From: Pseudolysinimonas yzui
GTDB taxonomy: Bacteria; Actinomycetota; Actinomycetes; Actinomycetales; Microbacteriaceae
DNA: 64,000 nt
Direction of reading: 5' to 3'
NCBI RefSeq assembly: GCF_014653215.1
Contig: NZ_BNAI01000001.1
Span: forward strand, 675,383-739,382
The notes under the pieces were generated by a model that searched no databases, was not told the origin of the DNA, and saw only the letters and a list, made by a program, of their open reading frames with translations. The first letter of the stretch is position 1. Every line of letters starts with the position of its first letter. This document shows, piece after piece, positions 1 through 7,195 of the stretch. Made by a program: the position numbers and the translations under genes.

Positions 1-624
1 AACCCGCCGTTCGTGCTCCTTGGCGCCGGCCTCCTGTGGTTCGGCTGGTTCGGCTTCAACGCCGGATCCGAGCTCGCCGCTGACGGAACCGCCGCGATCG
101 CCTTCGTCAACACCCTCATCGCCCCCGCCGCAGCCCTGCTCGCCTGGATCGTCGTCGAGAAGATCAAGGACGGCAAGGCCACCTCGGTCGGTGCCGCTTC
201 GGGTGCCGTTGCCGGTCTGGTCGCGATCACTCCGGCCTGTGCCGCGCTGACGCCCGGCTGGGCCATCGTGCTCGGTGTGCTCGCCGGTGCGATCTGTGCT
301 CTCGCCGTGGAGCTGAAGTTCAAGCTCGGATTCGACGACTCGCTCGACGTGGTGGGCATCCACCTCATCGGCGGCCTCGTCGGAACCCTGTTCCTGGGCT
401 TCTTCGCCAACGGCACCGGCCTCATCAACAGCGGTTCGTTCAACCAGCTCGCCGTTCAGGCGATCGCCGCACTCGCGGTGATGATCTACTCGTTCGTGCT
501 CGCCTTCGTCATCGGGTTCATCCTCGAGAAGACGATCGGCTTCCGCGTGAAGAACGACGACGAGATCGCCGGTGTCGACCTGGTCGTGCACGGCGAAGAG
601 GGCTACGTCCTCGACGCCAAGTAA
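1..624 (+). CDS. amt: Ammonium transporter Amt, 3' part (5' end outside window)
   Basis: The visible 207 residues are the C-terminal half of an Amt/Rh-family ammonium channel of the inner membrane. They show the family-typical glycine-rich helices, including LLWFGWFGFNAGSE near the start, and the segment GIHLIGG. Its histidine (codon 361-363) is the second histidine of the Amt pore pair. The reading frame is open to base 1, so the N-terminal helices and the first pore histidine lie upstream. It ends in a short cytoplasmic tail. A strong hairpin at 656-685 follows the stop. A diverged paralogue begins 75 bases downstream. No glnK gene is visible on this side. Confidence 0.95.
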   Translation, partial: NPPFVLLGAGLLWFGWFGFNAGSELAADGTAAIAFVNTLIAPAAALLAWIVVEKIKDGKATSVGAASGAVAGLVAITPACAALTPGWAIVLGVLAGAICALAVELKFKLGFDDSLDVVGIHLIGGLVGTLFLGFFANGTGLINSGSFNQLAVQAIAALAVMIYSFVLAFVIGFILEKTIGFRVKNDDEIAGVDLVVHGEEGYVLDAK

Positions 625-640
625 GACCAGATAGGTCCAG

Positions 641-652
641 CGGACATGTCCG
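641..652. repeat. Perfect 12-bp palindrome
   Basis: CGGACATGTCCG lies 17 bases after the amt stop and just before the terminator-like hairpin. It reads identically on both strands. It could be part of the terminator region or a dimeric regulator site; no known operator was recognised. Confidence 0.45.
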
Positions 653-655
653 CGC

Positions 656-685
656 GGGGCGCCGTTCCTTCGGGGGCGGCGCCCC
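656..685 (+). terminator. Terminator-like hairpin after amt
   Basis: A 9-bp perfect stem, GGGGCGCCG (656-664) with CGGCGCCCC (677-685), encloses a 12-base loop. It extends by C655-G686. Only a weak T-containing run (TACATTT) follows, as is common in high-GC actinobacteria. The run overlaps the -10 hexamer of the next gene. Confidence 0.6.
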
Positions 686-686
686 G

Positions 687-692
687 TACATT
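687..692 (+). promoter_or_regulatory. Candidate -10 (TACATT), leaderless start of the Amt-like gene
   Basis: TACATT ends 6 bases before the ATG at 699. There is no Shine-Dalgarno in the gap, so transcription would begin at or next to the start codon. Confidence 0.45.
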
Positions 693-698
693 TGCGCC

Positions 699-1727
699 AT
701 GACTGCGCCCGACGAAGCCGTGCTCTTCGTCGCGATCTCTTTCGCGGCAGGGGGCCTGGCGACGCTCTCGATCTTCCAGCTCGTCCGCCCGGTGATCGGA
801 GGGCGGATGGTGTGGCCGGCGATCGCCGCCGCCGCACTCACGACGGTGGTGACGACGTCGCTGGGGACGCTCACCGGGGCCGCCCGGCTCGACTACCTGC
901 TGGGCATCTCGGCCTTCACGCTTCCGGTGCTGGTGCTGCTGGAGGCGGCAGCAATCGGATCGGGAGCCGACCGGGTCGCCCGCTGGGTGCTGATGCTCGC
1001 CTGGGGACTGATCGTCTTTCCGGGTGCCGCGCTCATTCCGCCACTGCTGACCGAGCAGTGCCGCTTCGACGGCTGCGGCATCATCGACTTCGGGGGAGCG
1101 CTGCCGCTGTTCGTGTCGGCGGCGGCGTACGTGTTGCTGGCCTGGTCGCCCCCGGATGCCGTCGCCGTCGCCCAAGTGCGGGGGAGTGAGGCGATCGCGG
1201 GCGTGCTCGGCTTCTGGATCGCCTTCGCGATCTGGCTGGCGAGCCTCGAAGCCGCCCTCGACCCCTATGTGGCGCGCATCCTGCTCGCCGGGGTGGTCGG
1301 TCCGGCGGCGGGAGCGCTCGGCTGGCTGCTGGTCGATCAGCTCAAGGCGACGGGCCGCACCGTCACCCGCTCTCTCGCATTCGGATTCCTCGCCGGAATC
1401 GTGGCCACCGCATCCGGTGCCGTCACGGTCTCGTTCCCCTGGTCGGCGGTCGTCGGTGCCCTCGCCGGAGTCGTCGCCGGGGTCATCCATGCGGCCAAGC
1501 CGCTCGCGGCCGCCGGCGTCGCTCCCCGGTGGGGGCTCTCGCTGCTCGGGGCGACGGCAGTCGGCTTTCTCGCCCCACCGATTTCGGGCGACACCATCGG
1601 CATCCTGTTCAGCGCCCAGGTCGGCGTACTCTGGACGCCGTTGCTGGCGTTCGTGGGGGTCGCGCTCGGCGCAGCCGTCGTGTCGGCACCGGTGTGGGTG
1701 CTGCTGCGGCGACGGCAGGCCGGATGA
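699..1727 (+). CDS. Amt-like membrane protein lacking both pore histidines
   Basis: A 342-residue polytopic membrane protein that aligns by eye with Amt. FWIAFAIWLASLEAALDP corresponds to the Amt FGWFGFNAG helix, and DFGGALPLFVSAA to the Amt DFAGGTVVHISAG motif. WGLSLLGATAVG corresponds to the Amt GIHLIGGLVG. In these alignments the two pore histidines become Phe138 and Ser281. The protein is shorter than usual Amt (about 400-450 residues). It sits directly downstream of amt with its own TACATT -10 hexamer. Ammonium conduction as in Amt is unlikely; a sensor, a regulatory partner of Amt, or a channel with another substrate is inference. The ATG at 699 is the only start that preserves the first membrane helix. 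Confidence 0.75.
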   Translation: MTAPDEAVLFVAISFAAGGLATLSIFQLVRPVIGGRMVWPAIAAAALTTVVTTSLGTLTGAARLDYLLGISAFTLPVLVLLEAAAIGSGADRVARWVLMLAWGLIVFPGAALIPPLLTEQCRFDGCGIIDFGGALPLFVSAAAYVLLAWSPPDAVAVAQVRGSEAIAGVLGFWIAFAIWLASLEAALDPYVARILLAGVVGPAAGALGWLLVDQLKATGRTVTRSLAFGFLAGIVATASGAVTVSFPWSAVVGALAGVVAGVIHAAKPLAAAGVAPRWGLSLLGATAVGFLAPPISGDTIGILFSAQVGVLWTPLLAFVGVALGAAVVSAPVWVLLRRRQAG

Positions 1728-2443
1728 TCGCGCCCGAGCCGATCCGGCGCACCGCTCCACCGCTCGCCGGTCGCGAGATCGCGAGTCAGCGCTGGAGCGA
1801 TCTCACCTTCCTGCACTGGCGCGTCGATCCGGCCCGCGTCGCACCCCTTCTGCCGCCCGGGGTGGCGCCCGACGAGTTCGACGGCGGCACCTGGGTGGGC
1901 CTCATCCCGTTCCTGCTCGATCGGGCGACGCTCTTCGGCGGGCGGCCGGTGCCCTACGTCGGCCGCTTCGTCGAGATCAACGTGCGGCTCTACGGCGTCG
2001 GTGCGTCGGGACGGCGCGGGGTGGTGTTCCGGTCGCTGGAGGCGTCGCGTCTCGCGGCGGTGCTCGCCGCGCGTGCGGTGTTCGGTCTGCCGTACTTCTG
2101 GTCGCGTACGACGATGGATGCCGAGGGTGACGCGATCCGGTATCGGTCGCGTCGGCACGGTGGGGGCGCTTCGAGCGCGGTCGTGTCGCGACCGGGCGAG
2201 ATGGTCGAGGCGGATCCTCTCGCCGACTTCCTCACCGCGCGCTGGGGGATGTTCACCGCCCGCCGGGGCCGCACCCGGTTCCTGCCGAACGAACATGAGC
2301 CGTGGCCGGTGCACTCCGCCGAGCTGCTCGAGCTGGACGACGAACTCGTCGCGGCTGCAGGGCTCCCGGGCGTGACCGACCGCGCCCCGGACTCGGTGCT
2401 CTTCTCCCCGGGCGTGACGACGCGATTCGGGCGGGACCAATGA
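1724..2443 (+). CDS. DUF2071 (YqjF-like) family protein
   Basis: A 239-residue protein whose ATG overlaps the stop of the preceding gene (ATGA, 1724-1727), so it is translationally coupled. The features match DUF2071/YqjF: the opening QRWSDLTFLHWRVDP, LPPGV, then WVGLIPF, FVEINVRLYG and GLPYFW. The family has an acetoacetate-decarboxylase-like fold and no established biochemical role. Longer reading in this frame would run back inside the Amt-like gene and is rejected. The stop codon overlaps the first DosR-like box (2433-2446) serving the next gene. Confidence 0.85.
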   Translation: MIAPEPIRRTAPPLAGREIASQRWSDLTFLHWRVDPARVAPLLPPGVAPDEFDGGTWVGLIPFLLDRATLFGGRPVPYVGRFVEINVRLYGVGASGRRGVVFRSLEASRLAAVLAARAVFGLPYFWSRTTMDAEGDAIRYRSRRHGGGASSAVVSRPGEMVEADPLADFLTARWGMFTARRGRTRFLPNEHEPWPVHSAELLELDDELVAAAGLPGVTDRAPDSVLFSPGVTTRFGRDQ

Positions 2444-2446
2444 CTC
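2433..2446 (+). promoter_or_regulatory. DosR/DevR-like box A, upstream of the metallo-beta-lactamase gene
   Basis: GGGACCAATGACTC is 12 of 14 identical to the box upstream of hsp20 at 4495, and the flanks (GC before, TTCC after) are also shared. It resembles the mycobacterial DosR consensus GGGACTWWAGTCCC and lies 38 bases before the next start codon. Confidence 0.55.
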
Positions 2447-2484
2447 TTCCGACGTGATGTCGCACGGCCGAGTGTGGTGGTCTG

Positions 2485-3885
2485 ATGGACGCCCCACGCA
2501 TCACCTTCCTCGGCGCCGCCGATACGGTCACCGGGTCGCGCTACCTGGTCGAGACCGATGAGGTGCGGATCCTCGTCGATTGCGGGCTCTTTCAGGGCTA
2601 CAAGGTGCTGCGCGAACGCAATCGCGAGCCCTTCCCGGTGCGCCCGGCATCCATCGATGCGGTGGTGCTGACTCACGCGCATCTGGACCACACGGGGTAC
2701 CTGCCGGCGCTCGTGCGGGACGGCTTCGATGGACGCATCTACGCGACACCCGGCACCGTGGCGCTGTGCGGGGTCTTGCTGCCCGACAGCGGACGGCTGC
2801 TCGAGGAGGAGGCCGGGTGGGCTCGCGAGAAGCGCTTCTCGCGGCACAAGAGCCCGACCCCGCTCTACACCGAGGTCGACGCCAACGTCGCGCTGCGGTC
2901 ATTCCACGCGCAACCGTTCGACACCCCGTTCGAGCCGGCGGGGGGCGTGACGGCGCGATTCAGTGCGGCTGGTCACATCACCGGTGCCGCGCAGGTCACG
3001 CTGGAGGCGGGTGGTGTGTCGTTCCACTTCAGTGGTGACCTCGGGAGGCCGTCGGATCCGCTGATGCGTGCCCCCGAGCCGCCGCCCGCGGTCGACGTGC
3101 TGGTCGTCGAGTCGACGTATGGCGATCGCGCCCACCCGCAGAGCGACCCGGAGGCGGAGCTCGGTGCGGTGATCCGGCGGGTCGTCGGCCGCGGGGGAGT
3201 CGTCATCATCCCGGCCTTCGCCGTGGGGCGGGCGGAGAGCATCCTGTTCCATCTCAGCCGACTGCGGGACCGGGGAGAGATCCCCGAGGTGCCGGTATAT
3301 CTCAACAGCCCGATGGCGCTCGAGGCGACCGCGATCGCGCGGACCCACCCCGAGGAGCACCGGCACTCGGCCGAGGAGGCGGAGCGGATGGCGACTCTCG
3401 CGATCCCGGTGCGAACCGTCGACGAGTCGATCGCGCTCAACCGTCGCTCGGGACCGATGATCATCGTGTCGGCGAGCGGCATGCTCTCGGGCGGGCGCGT
3501 GCTGCACCACGTCGTGCGCTTCGGGCCCGACAGCCGCAACGCGATCGTTCTGAGCGGCTACCAGGCGGGCGGAACCCGCGGCGCCGATCTCGCCGCCGGG
3601 GCGCGCGTGTTGCGGATCTTCGGCCGTGACGTTCCGATCGAGGCCGAAGTCGTCGACATCGGCACCCTCTCGGCGCACGCCGACGCCGACGAGGTGCTCG
3701 CCTGGTTGCGCCGCGCGGAACGGCCCCCGCGGCTGACATTCGTGACGCACGGGGAGCCGTCGGCGGCCGACACGCTGCGGCGCCGCATCAAGCACGAGCT
3801 CGGCTGGGATGTGCGGGTTCCCGAGCATCGCGAAGAGGTCGACGTGCTCGCCGCGATCGAGGGGTCCGTCGGTCGCTCCGGATAG
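2485..3885 (+). CDS. MBL-fold / beta-CASP ribonuclease-like protein
   Basis: A 466-residue metallo-beta-lactamase protein of the CPSF/YSH1-like beta-CASP group. The zinc-binding motif HAHLDH is at residues 64-69, after an N-terminal strand FLGAADTVTGS. A second metal motif, HFSGDLGR, lies near residue 180. The beta-CASP part carries SASGMLSGGR, GYQAGGTRG and TLSAHAD, typical of RNA-processing enzymes and of the RNA-metabolising metallo-beta-lactamase domain. By family it should be a zinc-dependent RNA endo- or exonuclease in the cytoplasm. Such proteins also occur in actinobacterial DosR-like stress islands, and box A lies just upstream. It appears to be the only gene of its transcript; the next gene has its own promoter. 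Confidence 0.9.
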   Translation: MDAPRITFLGAADTVTGSRYLVETDEVRILVDCGLFQGYKVLRERNREPFPVRPASIDAVVLTHAHLDHTGYLPALVRDGFDGRIYATPGTVALCGVLLPDSGRLLEEEAGWAREKRFSRHKSPTPLYTEVDANVALRSFHAQPFDTPFEPAGGVTARFSAAGHITGAAQVTLEAGGVSFHFSGDLGRPSDPLMRAPEPPPAVDVLVVESTYGDRAHPQSDPEAELGAVIRRVVGRGGVVIIPAFAVGRAESILFHLSRLRDRGEIPEVPVYLNSPMALEATAIARTHPEEHRHSAEEAERMATLAIPVRTVDESIALNRRSGPMIIVSASGMLSGGRVLHHVVRFGPDSRNAIVLSGYQAGGTRGADLAAGARVLRIFGRDVPIEAEVVDIGTLSAHADADEVLAWLRRAERPPRLTFVTHGEPSAADTLRRRIKHELGWDVRVPEHREEVDVLAAIEGSVGRSG

Positions 3886-3888
3886 CCT
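3883..3888 (+). promoter_or_regulatory. Candidate -10 (TAGCCT), leaderless start
   Basis: TAGCCT overlaps the preceding stop codon and ends 6 bases before the ATG at 3895. No Shine-Dalgarno is present. Confidence 0.45.
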
Positions 3889-3894
3889 GCGGCC

Positions 3895-4467
3895 ATGACG
3901 CAGGATCGCGGGTTCGCCGGCGCCTCCGCCTACCGCGAGAGCTTGCGCCGCGCAGGTTCACGCGAGCGGCGCGACTGGCACCAGGGCGCGGTCGGCGAGA
4001 GCATCGTCGGGCGGATGCTCGCCGACGCGGGTGTGCGCACCGTGCACGACCGTCGGGTGCCGGGCAGCGACGCCAACATCGACCACATCGCGGTCGCCGC
4101 GAGCGGCGTCTACGTGATCGACGCGAAGAACTACTCGGGCCGGCCGCGGGTGGAGACCTTCGGCGGCGCCGATCCGACCCCGCGCCGCCTGTTCGTCGGG
4201 CGTGACGATCACACGCACCTCGTGCACGCCGTGCGTCGGCAGGTGCGGGTCGTCGAAGGCGCGCTGAACGATCCGTCGCTTCCCGTTCGCGGCATCCTCT
4301 GTTTCGTCGGCGCCGACTGGGACGTCATCAACGGCTACCTCGTGTCGGGGGTCGGAGTCACCTCGCCCGACGGCGTCGCCGCGCTGCTCGCGACGCCGGG
4401 CCCGCTCGGCCCCGAGCGGGTGGATGCCGTGCATCGCCTCCTGGGGCAGGTGCTCGACGCGGCCTGA
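3895..4467 (+). CDS. NERD domain (nuclease-related) protein
   Basis: A 190-residue soluble protein. The core HQGAVGESIVGRML, then DANIDHIAV and VYVIDAKNYSGRP, matches the NERD nuclease-related domain. The Glu, Asp and Asp-x-Lys residues correspond to the conserved restriction-endonuclease-like core. DNA cleavage or processing is predicted from the family only; no substrate is known. The start is supported by a TAGCCT hexamer 6 bases upstream. It lies between two genes with DosR-like boxes but has no such box itself. Confidence 0.85.
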   Translation: MTQDRGFAGASAYRESLRRAGSRERRDWHQGAVGESIVGRMLADAGVRTVHDRRVPGSDANIDHIAVAASGVYVIDAKNYSGRPRVETFGGADPTPRRLFVGRDDHTHLVHAVRRQVRVVEGALNDPSLPVRGILCFVGADWDVINGYLVSGVGVTSPDGVAALLATPGPLGPERVDAVHRLLGQVLDAA

Positions 4468-4494
4468 TCGCGCCATGCCGGGGGCCCCGAGGGC

Positions 4495-4508
4495 GGGACC
4501 TATGACCC
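4495..4508 (+). promoter_or_regulatory. DosR/DevR-like box B, upstream of hsp20
   Basis: GGGACCTATGACCC is an imperfect palindrome close to the DosR consensus, 75 bases before the hsp20 start. A weaker related sequence, GGGACGAACG, lies at 4527-4536. DosR promoters often carry two sites. Confidence 0.55.
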
Positions 4509-4583
4509 TTCCCCTGTGCCGTGGCGGGGACGAACGTGGAGATCGGCGCACGAGTGTGTGCCGACCTCTGAGAGGAGTTTCTG

Positions 4584-5009
4584 ATGGCACGCAATCTGGT
4601 TCGGTTCGACCCGTTCGCCGGGTTCGACGACATCCGCAAGCAGTTCGACGAGGGGGTGTCCCGCATGCTGCGCATGCGCGCGCTGCCCGCGACCGACGTC
4701 TGGACCGAAGACGACAACAAGCTGGTCGTCGCGGCGCACCTGCCGGAGTTCTCGGAGAAGGACATCAGCGTCGACGTCGACAAGGGGGCGCTCGTCATCC
4801 AGGCGGAGCGTCACGAACGCGAGGAAGACAAGAAGCGTCAGTACGTGCTGCGGGAGAGCAGCAGCAGCTTCTATCGGAGCATCGCGTTGCCCGAGCAGGC
4901 CGACGATCAGGGCATCGCGGCGCGGTTCAAGGACGGGGTGCTCACGGTGGAGGTGCCGCTCAAGAAGCTGCCCTCTCCCAAGAAGGTGCCCATCACCACC
5001 GGAGCCTGA
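4584..5009 (+). CDS. Hsp20 / alpha-crystallin family small heat-shock protein
   Basis: A 141-residue small heat-shock protein: an ATP-independent holdase that binds unfolding proteins in the cytoplasm. The N-terminal arm FDPFAGFDDIRKQFDE is followed by the alpha-crystallin domain, with DVWTEDDNKLVVAAHLPE and the signature AARFKDGVLTVEVP. A short basic tail KKVPITTGA ends it. GAGAGGAG lies 7-14 bases before the ATG. No HspR (HAIR) or HrcA (CIRCE) operator was seen upstream, but a DosR-like box is present at 4495-4508. The universal stress protein gene follows after 26 bases, so the two are probably co-transcribed. Confidence 0.93.
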   Translation: MARNLVRFDPFAGFDDIRKQFDEGVSRMLRMRALPATDVWTEDDNKLVVAAHLPEFSEKDISVDVDKGALVIQAERHEREEDKKRQYVLRESSSSFYRSIALPEQADDQGIAARFKDGVLTVEVPLKKLPSPKKVPITTGA

Positions 5010-5035
5010 GTTCGCTCGGGACGACAGGAGCAACG

Positions 5036-5950
5036 ATGAACGCGTCGAAGGAGACCTCGGCGATGCCCGTCACGAGTGAGGGTCGAATCGGCGAACGGAT
5101 CGTCGTCGTCGAGGACGACGGCCCGGCGGGTCGCGCCGCCGTGCGCTGGGTCGGTGCGCGGGTCGGTCGGCATCCCGCCGAAGTCCACGTCGTCTGCCCT
5201 CTTCCGCGTGCCGACGACCAGGCGGCCGTGAGCGCGCACCAGGACGCCGTCGATCGCGGCACCCAGGTCGTGCACACGGTCGCTCCGAACGCGCACGTCT
5301 CGGCCGAGGTGCTGATCGGCGACCCCGAAGAGACCCTGGCTGAACAGGCACGCGGCGCCGACCTGCTGGTGATCGGTGCGACGGACACGCCACTTCGACG
5401 GGATGCGCTTCCGCTGCGTCTCGCATCGAGCGCCGAGTGCGTCGTCGTGGTGGTGCCGGCCGAGTGGGCGCCCTCGGGTGGCCGCACGGTCGTCGGAGCC
5501 TCGATCGATACCGCGTCCGATGCGGCGATCGACTTCGCGTCGGCGCATGCCCGACGCGGCAGTGGACACCTCCACGTCGTGCACGTCTGGGATCTGCCGG
5601 TGACCGGTGAGCTCCCGCCGCCGATGAACGGAGACACGGGTTCGATCCCCGACCTTCAGCGGCACGCGATCGAGACGTTCACCGCCGAACTCAGTGCGGG
5701 CTCGGCGGGCCTCGAGGTCACCAGCGCGGTCGACCGCGGCGAGCCCGCCGACATCCTGCGGGCCGCCGCCGAGGGAGCCGACCTGCTGGTGGTGGGTCGT
5801 CGCAGGCGCGGGTCGTTGACCCGGCTGCTGCTCGGCTCGGTCAGTCACGCGCTGGTGCAGGACCCGCCCTGCCCGGTCGCTGTCGTGCCGCAACCGAGTG
5901 ACCCGATCGACGTGCACGGCGACGGCGGTGGGACGGCGGCGACGTACTGA
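5036..5950 (+). CDS. Tandem-domain universal stress protein
   Basis: A 304-residue protein with two UspA domains (about 18-145 and 155-295). The second domain keeps most of the ATP-binding loop, ending GSLTRLLLGSVS, although the usual second glycine is arginine in VVGRRRRG. The first domain is degenerate at the same place (VIGATDTPLRRDALPL). The start at 5036 has a good Shine-Dalgarno (CAGGAG). Longer readings in this frame overlap hsp20 and are rejected. Tandem Usp proteins next to Hsp20 are hallmarks of the mycobacterial DosR regulon. Nucleotide-linked stress or dormancy functions are known for the family; the exact role here is unknown. Confidence 0.9.
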   Translation: MNASKETSAMPVTSEGRIGERIVVVEDDGPAGRAAVRWVGARVGRHPAEVHVVCPLPRADDQAAVSAHQDAVDRGTQVVHTVAPNAHVSAEVLIGDPEETLAEQARGADLLVIGATDTPLRRDALPLRLASSAECVVVVVPAEWAPSGGRTVVGASIDTASDAAIDFASAHARRGSGHLHVVHVWDLPVTGELPPPMNGDTGSIPDLQRHAIETFTAELSAGSAGLEVTSAVDRGEPADILRAAAEGADLLVVGRRRRGSLTRLLLGSVSHALVQDPPCPVAVVPQPSDPIDVHGDGGGTAATY

Positions 5951-5961
5951 CACCGGAATGG

Positions 5962-6034
5962 TGGGCGATACCAGACTCGAACTGATGACCTCTTCCGTGT
6001 GAAGGAAGCGCGCTACCAACTGCGCCAATCGCCC
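5962..6034 (-). tRNA. tRNA-Val (CAC)
   Basis: A 73-base cloverleaf on the minus strand. The acceptor GGGCGAT pairs with ATCGCCC, discriminator A. The anticodon stem CTTCC/GGAAG carries loop TTCACAC (anticodon CAC). The T arm has GTTCGAG. CCA is not encoded. The gene converges on the universal stress protein gene, 11 bases away. It is nearly identical to the tRNA-Val(GAC) at 6377 but inverted. Confidence 0.93.
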
Positions 6035-6064
6035 GCGGCATCCATCCTGCCATAACGCTCGAGT

Positions 6065-6095
6065 GCCGCGGGCGACCTCGTAACACGCCCGCGGC
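6065..6095. repeat. 10-bp perfect inverted repeat between divergent tRNA units
   Basis: GCCGCGGGCG (6065-6074) is repeated inverted as CGCCCGCGGC (6086-6095) with an 11-base spacer. It sits between the divergent tRNA-Val(CAC) and tRNA-Gly units, just before the -35 of the plus-strand tRNA promoter. It may be a regulatory or structural element. Confidence 0.5.
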
Positions 6096-6099
6096 TGGT

Positions 6100-6128
6100 T
6101 TGGCCGGGGTGAGGGCATCGGCTAGAGT
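6100..6128 (+). promoter_or_regulatory. Promoter of the tRNA-Gly-Cys-Val unit
   Basis: TTGGCC (6100-6105), a 17-base spacer and TAGAGT (6123-6128) form a good sigma-70-type promoter. The first tRNA begins 26 bases downstream of the -10. Confidence 0.6.
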
Positions 6129-6154
6129 CGAACCCGCACGCGCAAGCGGGCAAC

Positions 6155-6226
6155 GCGGATGTGGCGCAGTGGTAGCGCATCACCTTGCCAAGGTGAGGGT
6201 CGCGAGTTCGAATCTCGTCATCCGCT
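6155..6226 (+). tRNA. tRNA-Gly (GCC)
   Basis: A 72-base cloverleaf. The acceptor GCGGATG pairs with CATCCGC, discriminator T. The anticodon arm is TCACC-TTGCCAA-GGTGA. The T loop is TTCGAAT. CCA is not encoded. First gene of a three-tRNA cluster. Confidence 0.95.
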
Positions 6227-6274
6227 CGAGGGAGAAGTCTCACGGTTCGTCCAGCGATGGACGGCCGCTCACGT

Positions 6275-6345
6275 GGTGGCGTGGCCGAGAGGCGAGGCAG
6301 CGGCCTGCAAAGCCGTCCACACGGGTTCGAATCCCGTCGCCACCT
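6275..6345 (+). tRNA. tRNA-Cys (GCA)
   Basis: A 71-base cloverleaf. The acceptor GGTGGCG pairs with CGCCACC, and the discriminator T is typical of tRNA-Cys. The anticodon loop contains GCA, and the T arm CGGGTTCGAATCCCG is perfect. Confidence 0.95.
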
Positions 6346-6376
6346 CTCTCATCCGATCCGGTAGCCAACCGGGAGC

Positions 6377-6448
6377 GGGCGATTGGCGCAGCGGTAGCGC
6401 GCTTCCCTGACACGGAAGAGGTCACTGGTTCGATCCCAGTATCGCCCA
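6377..6448 (+). tRNA. tRNA-Val (GAC)
   Basis: A 72-base cloverleaf. The acceptor GGGCGAT pairs with ATCGCCC, discriminator A. The anticodon arm is CTTCC-CTGACAC-GGAAG. It is followed by a hairpin at 6456-6477 and then by lower-GC accessory genes. Confidence 0.95.
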
Positions 6449-6455
6449 CAAAGAA

Positions 6456-6477
6456 AACCCCTGGTCCTCCGGGGGTT
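6456..6477 (+). terminator. Hairpin after the tRNA cluster
   Basis: AACCCC (6456-6461) pairs with GGGGTT (6472-6477) around a 10-base loop, 7 bases after the last tRNA. A probable terminator or 3'-processing hairpin. Confidence 0.55.
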
Positions 6478-6576
6478 ACTTCGCATCAGCGGACCTTCGT
6501 ACGACATGCGTCCAACTGTGGATGGGGCGATCAACGTGCTTTCTGCATTCGGCGTGTTGAGCGATTGGCTTGCCGA

Positions 6577-7113
6577 ATGAGCTCGGGAGAGACGGCCAAC
6601 GACGAGCTGCGGATCACAGGGCGTGTCTCGCAGGTGGAGTTTGAGGAAAGCGTCCGCGGCTATCGAGGTGCCGCCCTCGTCGTTGAAGACGCTCGGTCGC
6701 TCAGCAGCCTCGAACCGCTGCGGGGTCTGACGGAGATCGAAACCTTGATGATCGACGGGCCATTCGCGATTCTCGATCTCAGCCCCCTCGAGACTCTCAG
6801 CGCGGTTCGTCACATCCGATACGGAAACGCCGACTTGGGTAACGACAAAACGGTCGCGATCCGGGAGCTCGGCTGGGTGCGGTCGCTTCGATCGCTGGAG
6901 AAGCTTGAGCTCATTGGGGTGCGTCTCCTTGAGCCGGATCTGTCGCCCTTGCTCGAAGTGCCTCTGCTCCGCGAGCTCTCGCTGCCGTTGCGACGTGCCT
7001 ACCGGCGCACGGTGTTCGCGTACGCCGACGCGAACGTGGCGTTCCGTCAACTCGCAGATAGTTACCGAGGCTTGGACGACTTCCGTGAGACGAACGGGCT
7101 TCCTGCTCAGTAG
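6577..7113 (+). CDS. Hypothetical leucine-rich-repeat-like protein
   Basis: A 178-residue soluble protein of unknown function. The middle part shows irregular leucine-rich repeats (LSSLEPLRGLTEIETL, LDLSPLETLSAVRHI, LEPDLSPLLEVPLLREL), as in LRR proteins and some immunity proteins. The ATG at 6577 is the first in-frame start beyond the tRNAs; longer reading would run through tRNA genes. GC content and codon use are visibly lower than in the flanking core genes. Its place behind a tRNA cluster fits an acquired accessory gene. Confidence 0.65.
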   Translation: MSSGETANDELRITGRVSQVEFEESVRGYRGAALVVEDARSLSSLEPLRGLTEIETLMIDGPFAILDLSPLETLSAVRHIRYGNADLGNDKTVAIRELGWVRSLRSLEKLELIGVRLLEPDLSPLLEVPLLRELSLPLRRAYRRTVFAYADANVAFRQLADSYRGLDDFRETNGLPAQ

Positions 7114-7183
7114 TCCCGGCTGCCCGAGAGATCGGGTGTTTCGCAATCTCGCCGGCCCTTCGATTCGCTACGAGCACTCGACA

Positions 7184-7189
7184 TAGGTT
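7184..7189 (+). promoter_or_regulatory. Candidate -10 (TAGGTT), leaderless start
   Basis: TAGGTT ends 6 bases before the GTG at 7196. No Shine-Dalgarno lies between them. Confidence 0.45.
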
Positions 7190-7195
7190 GGTGTC

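Noticed and set aside
4509-4583. HspR (HAIR) or HrcA (CIRCE) operator upstream of hsp20
   Set aside because: Neither CTTGAGT-N7-ACTCAAG nor TTAGCACTC-N9-GAGTGCTAA is present.
6100-6576. In-frame extension of the leucine-rich-repeat gene to 6100
   Set aside because: It would translate through three tRNA genes; the ATG at 6577 is used instead.
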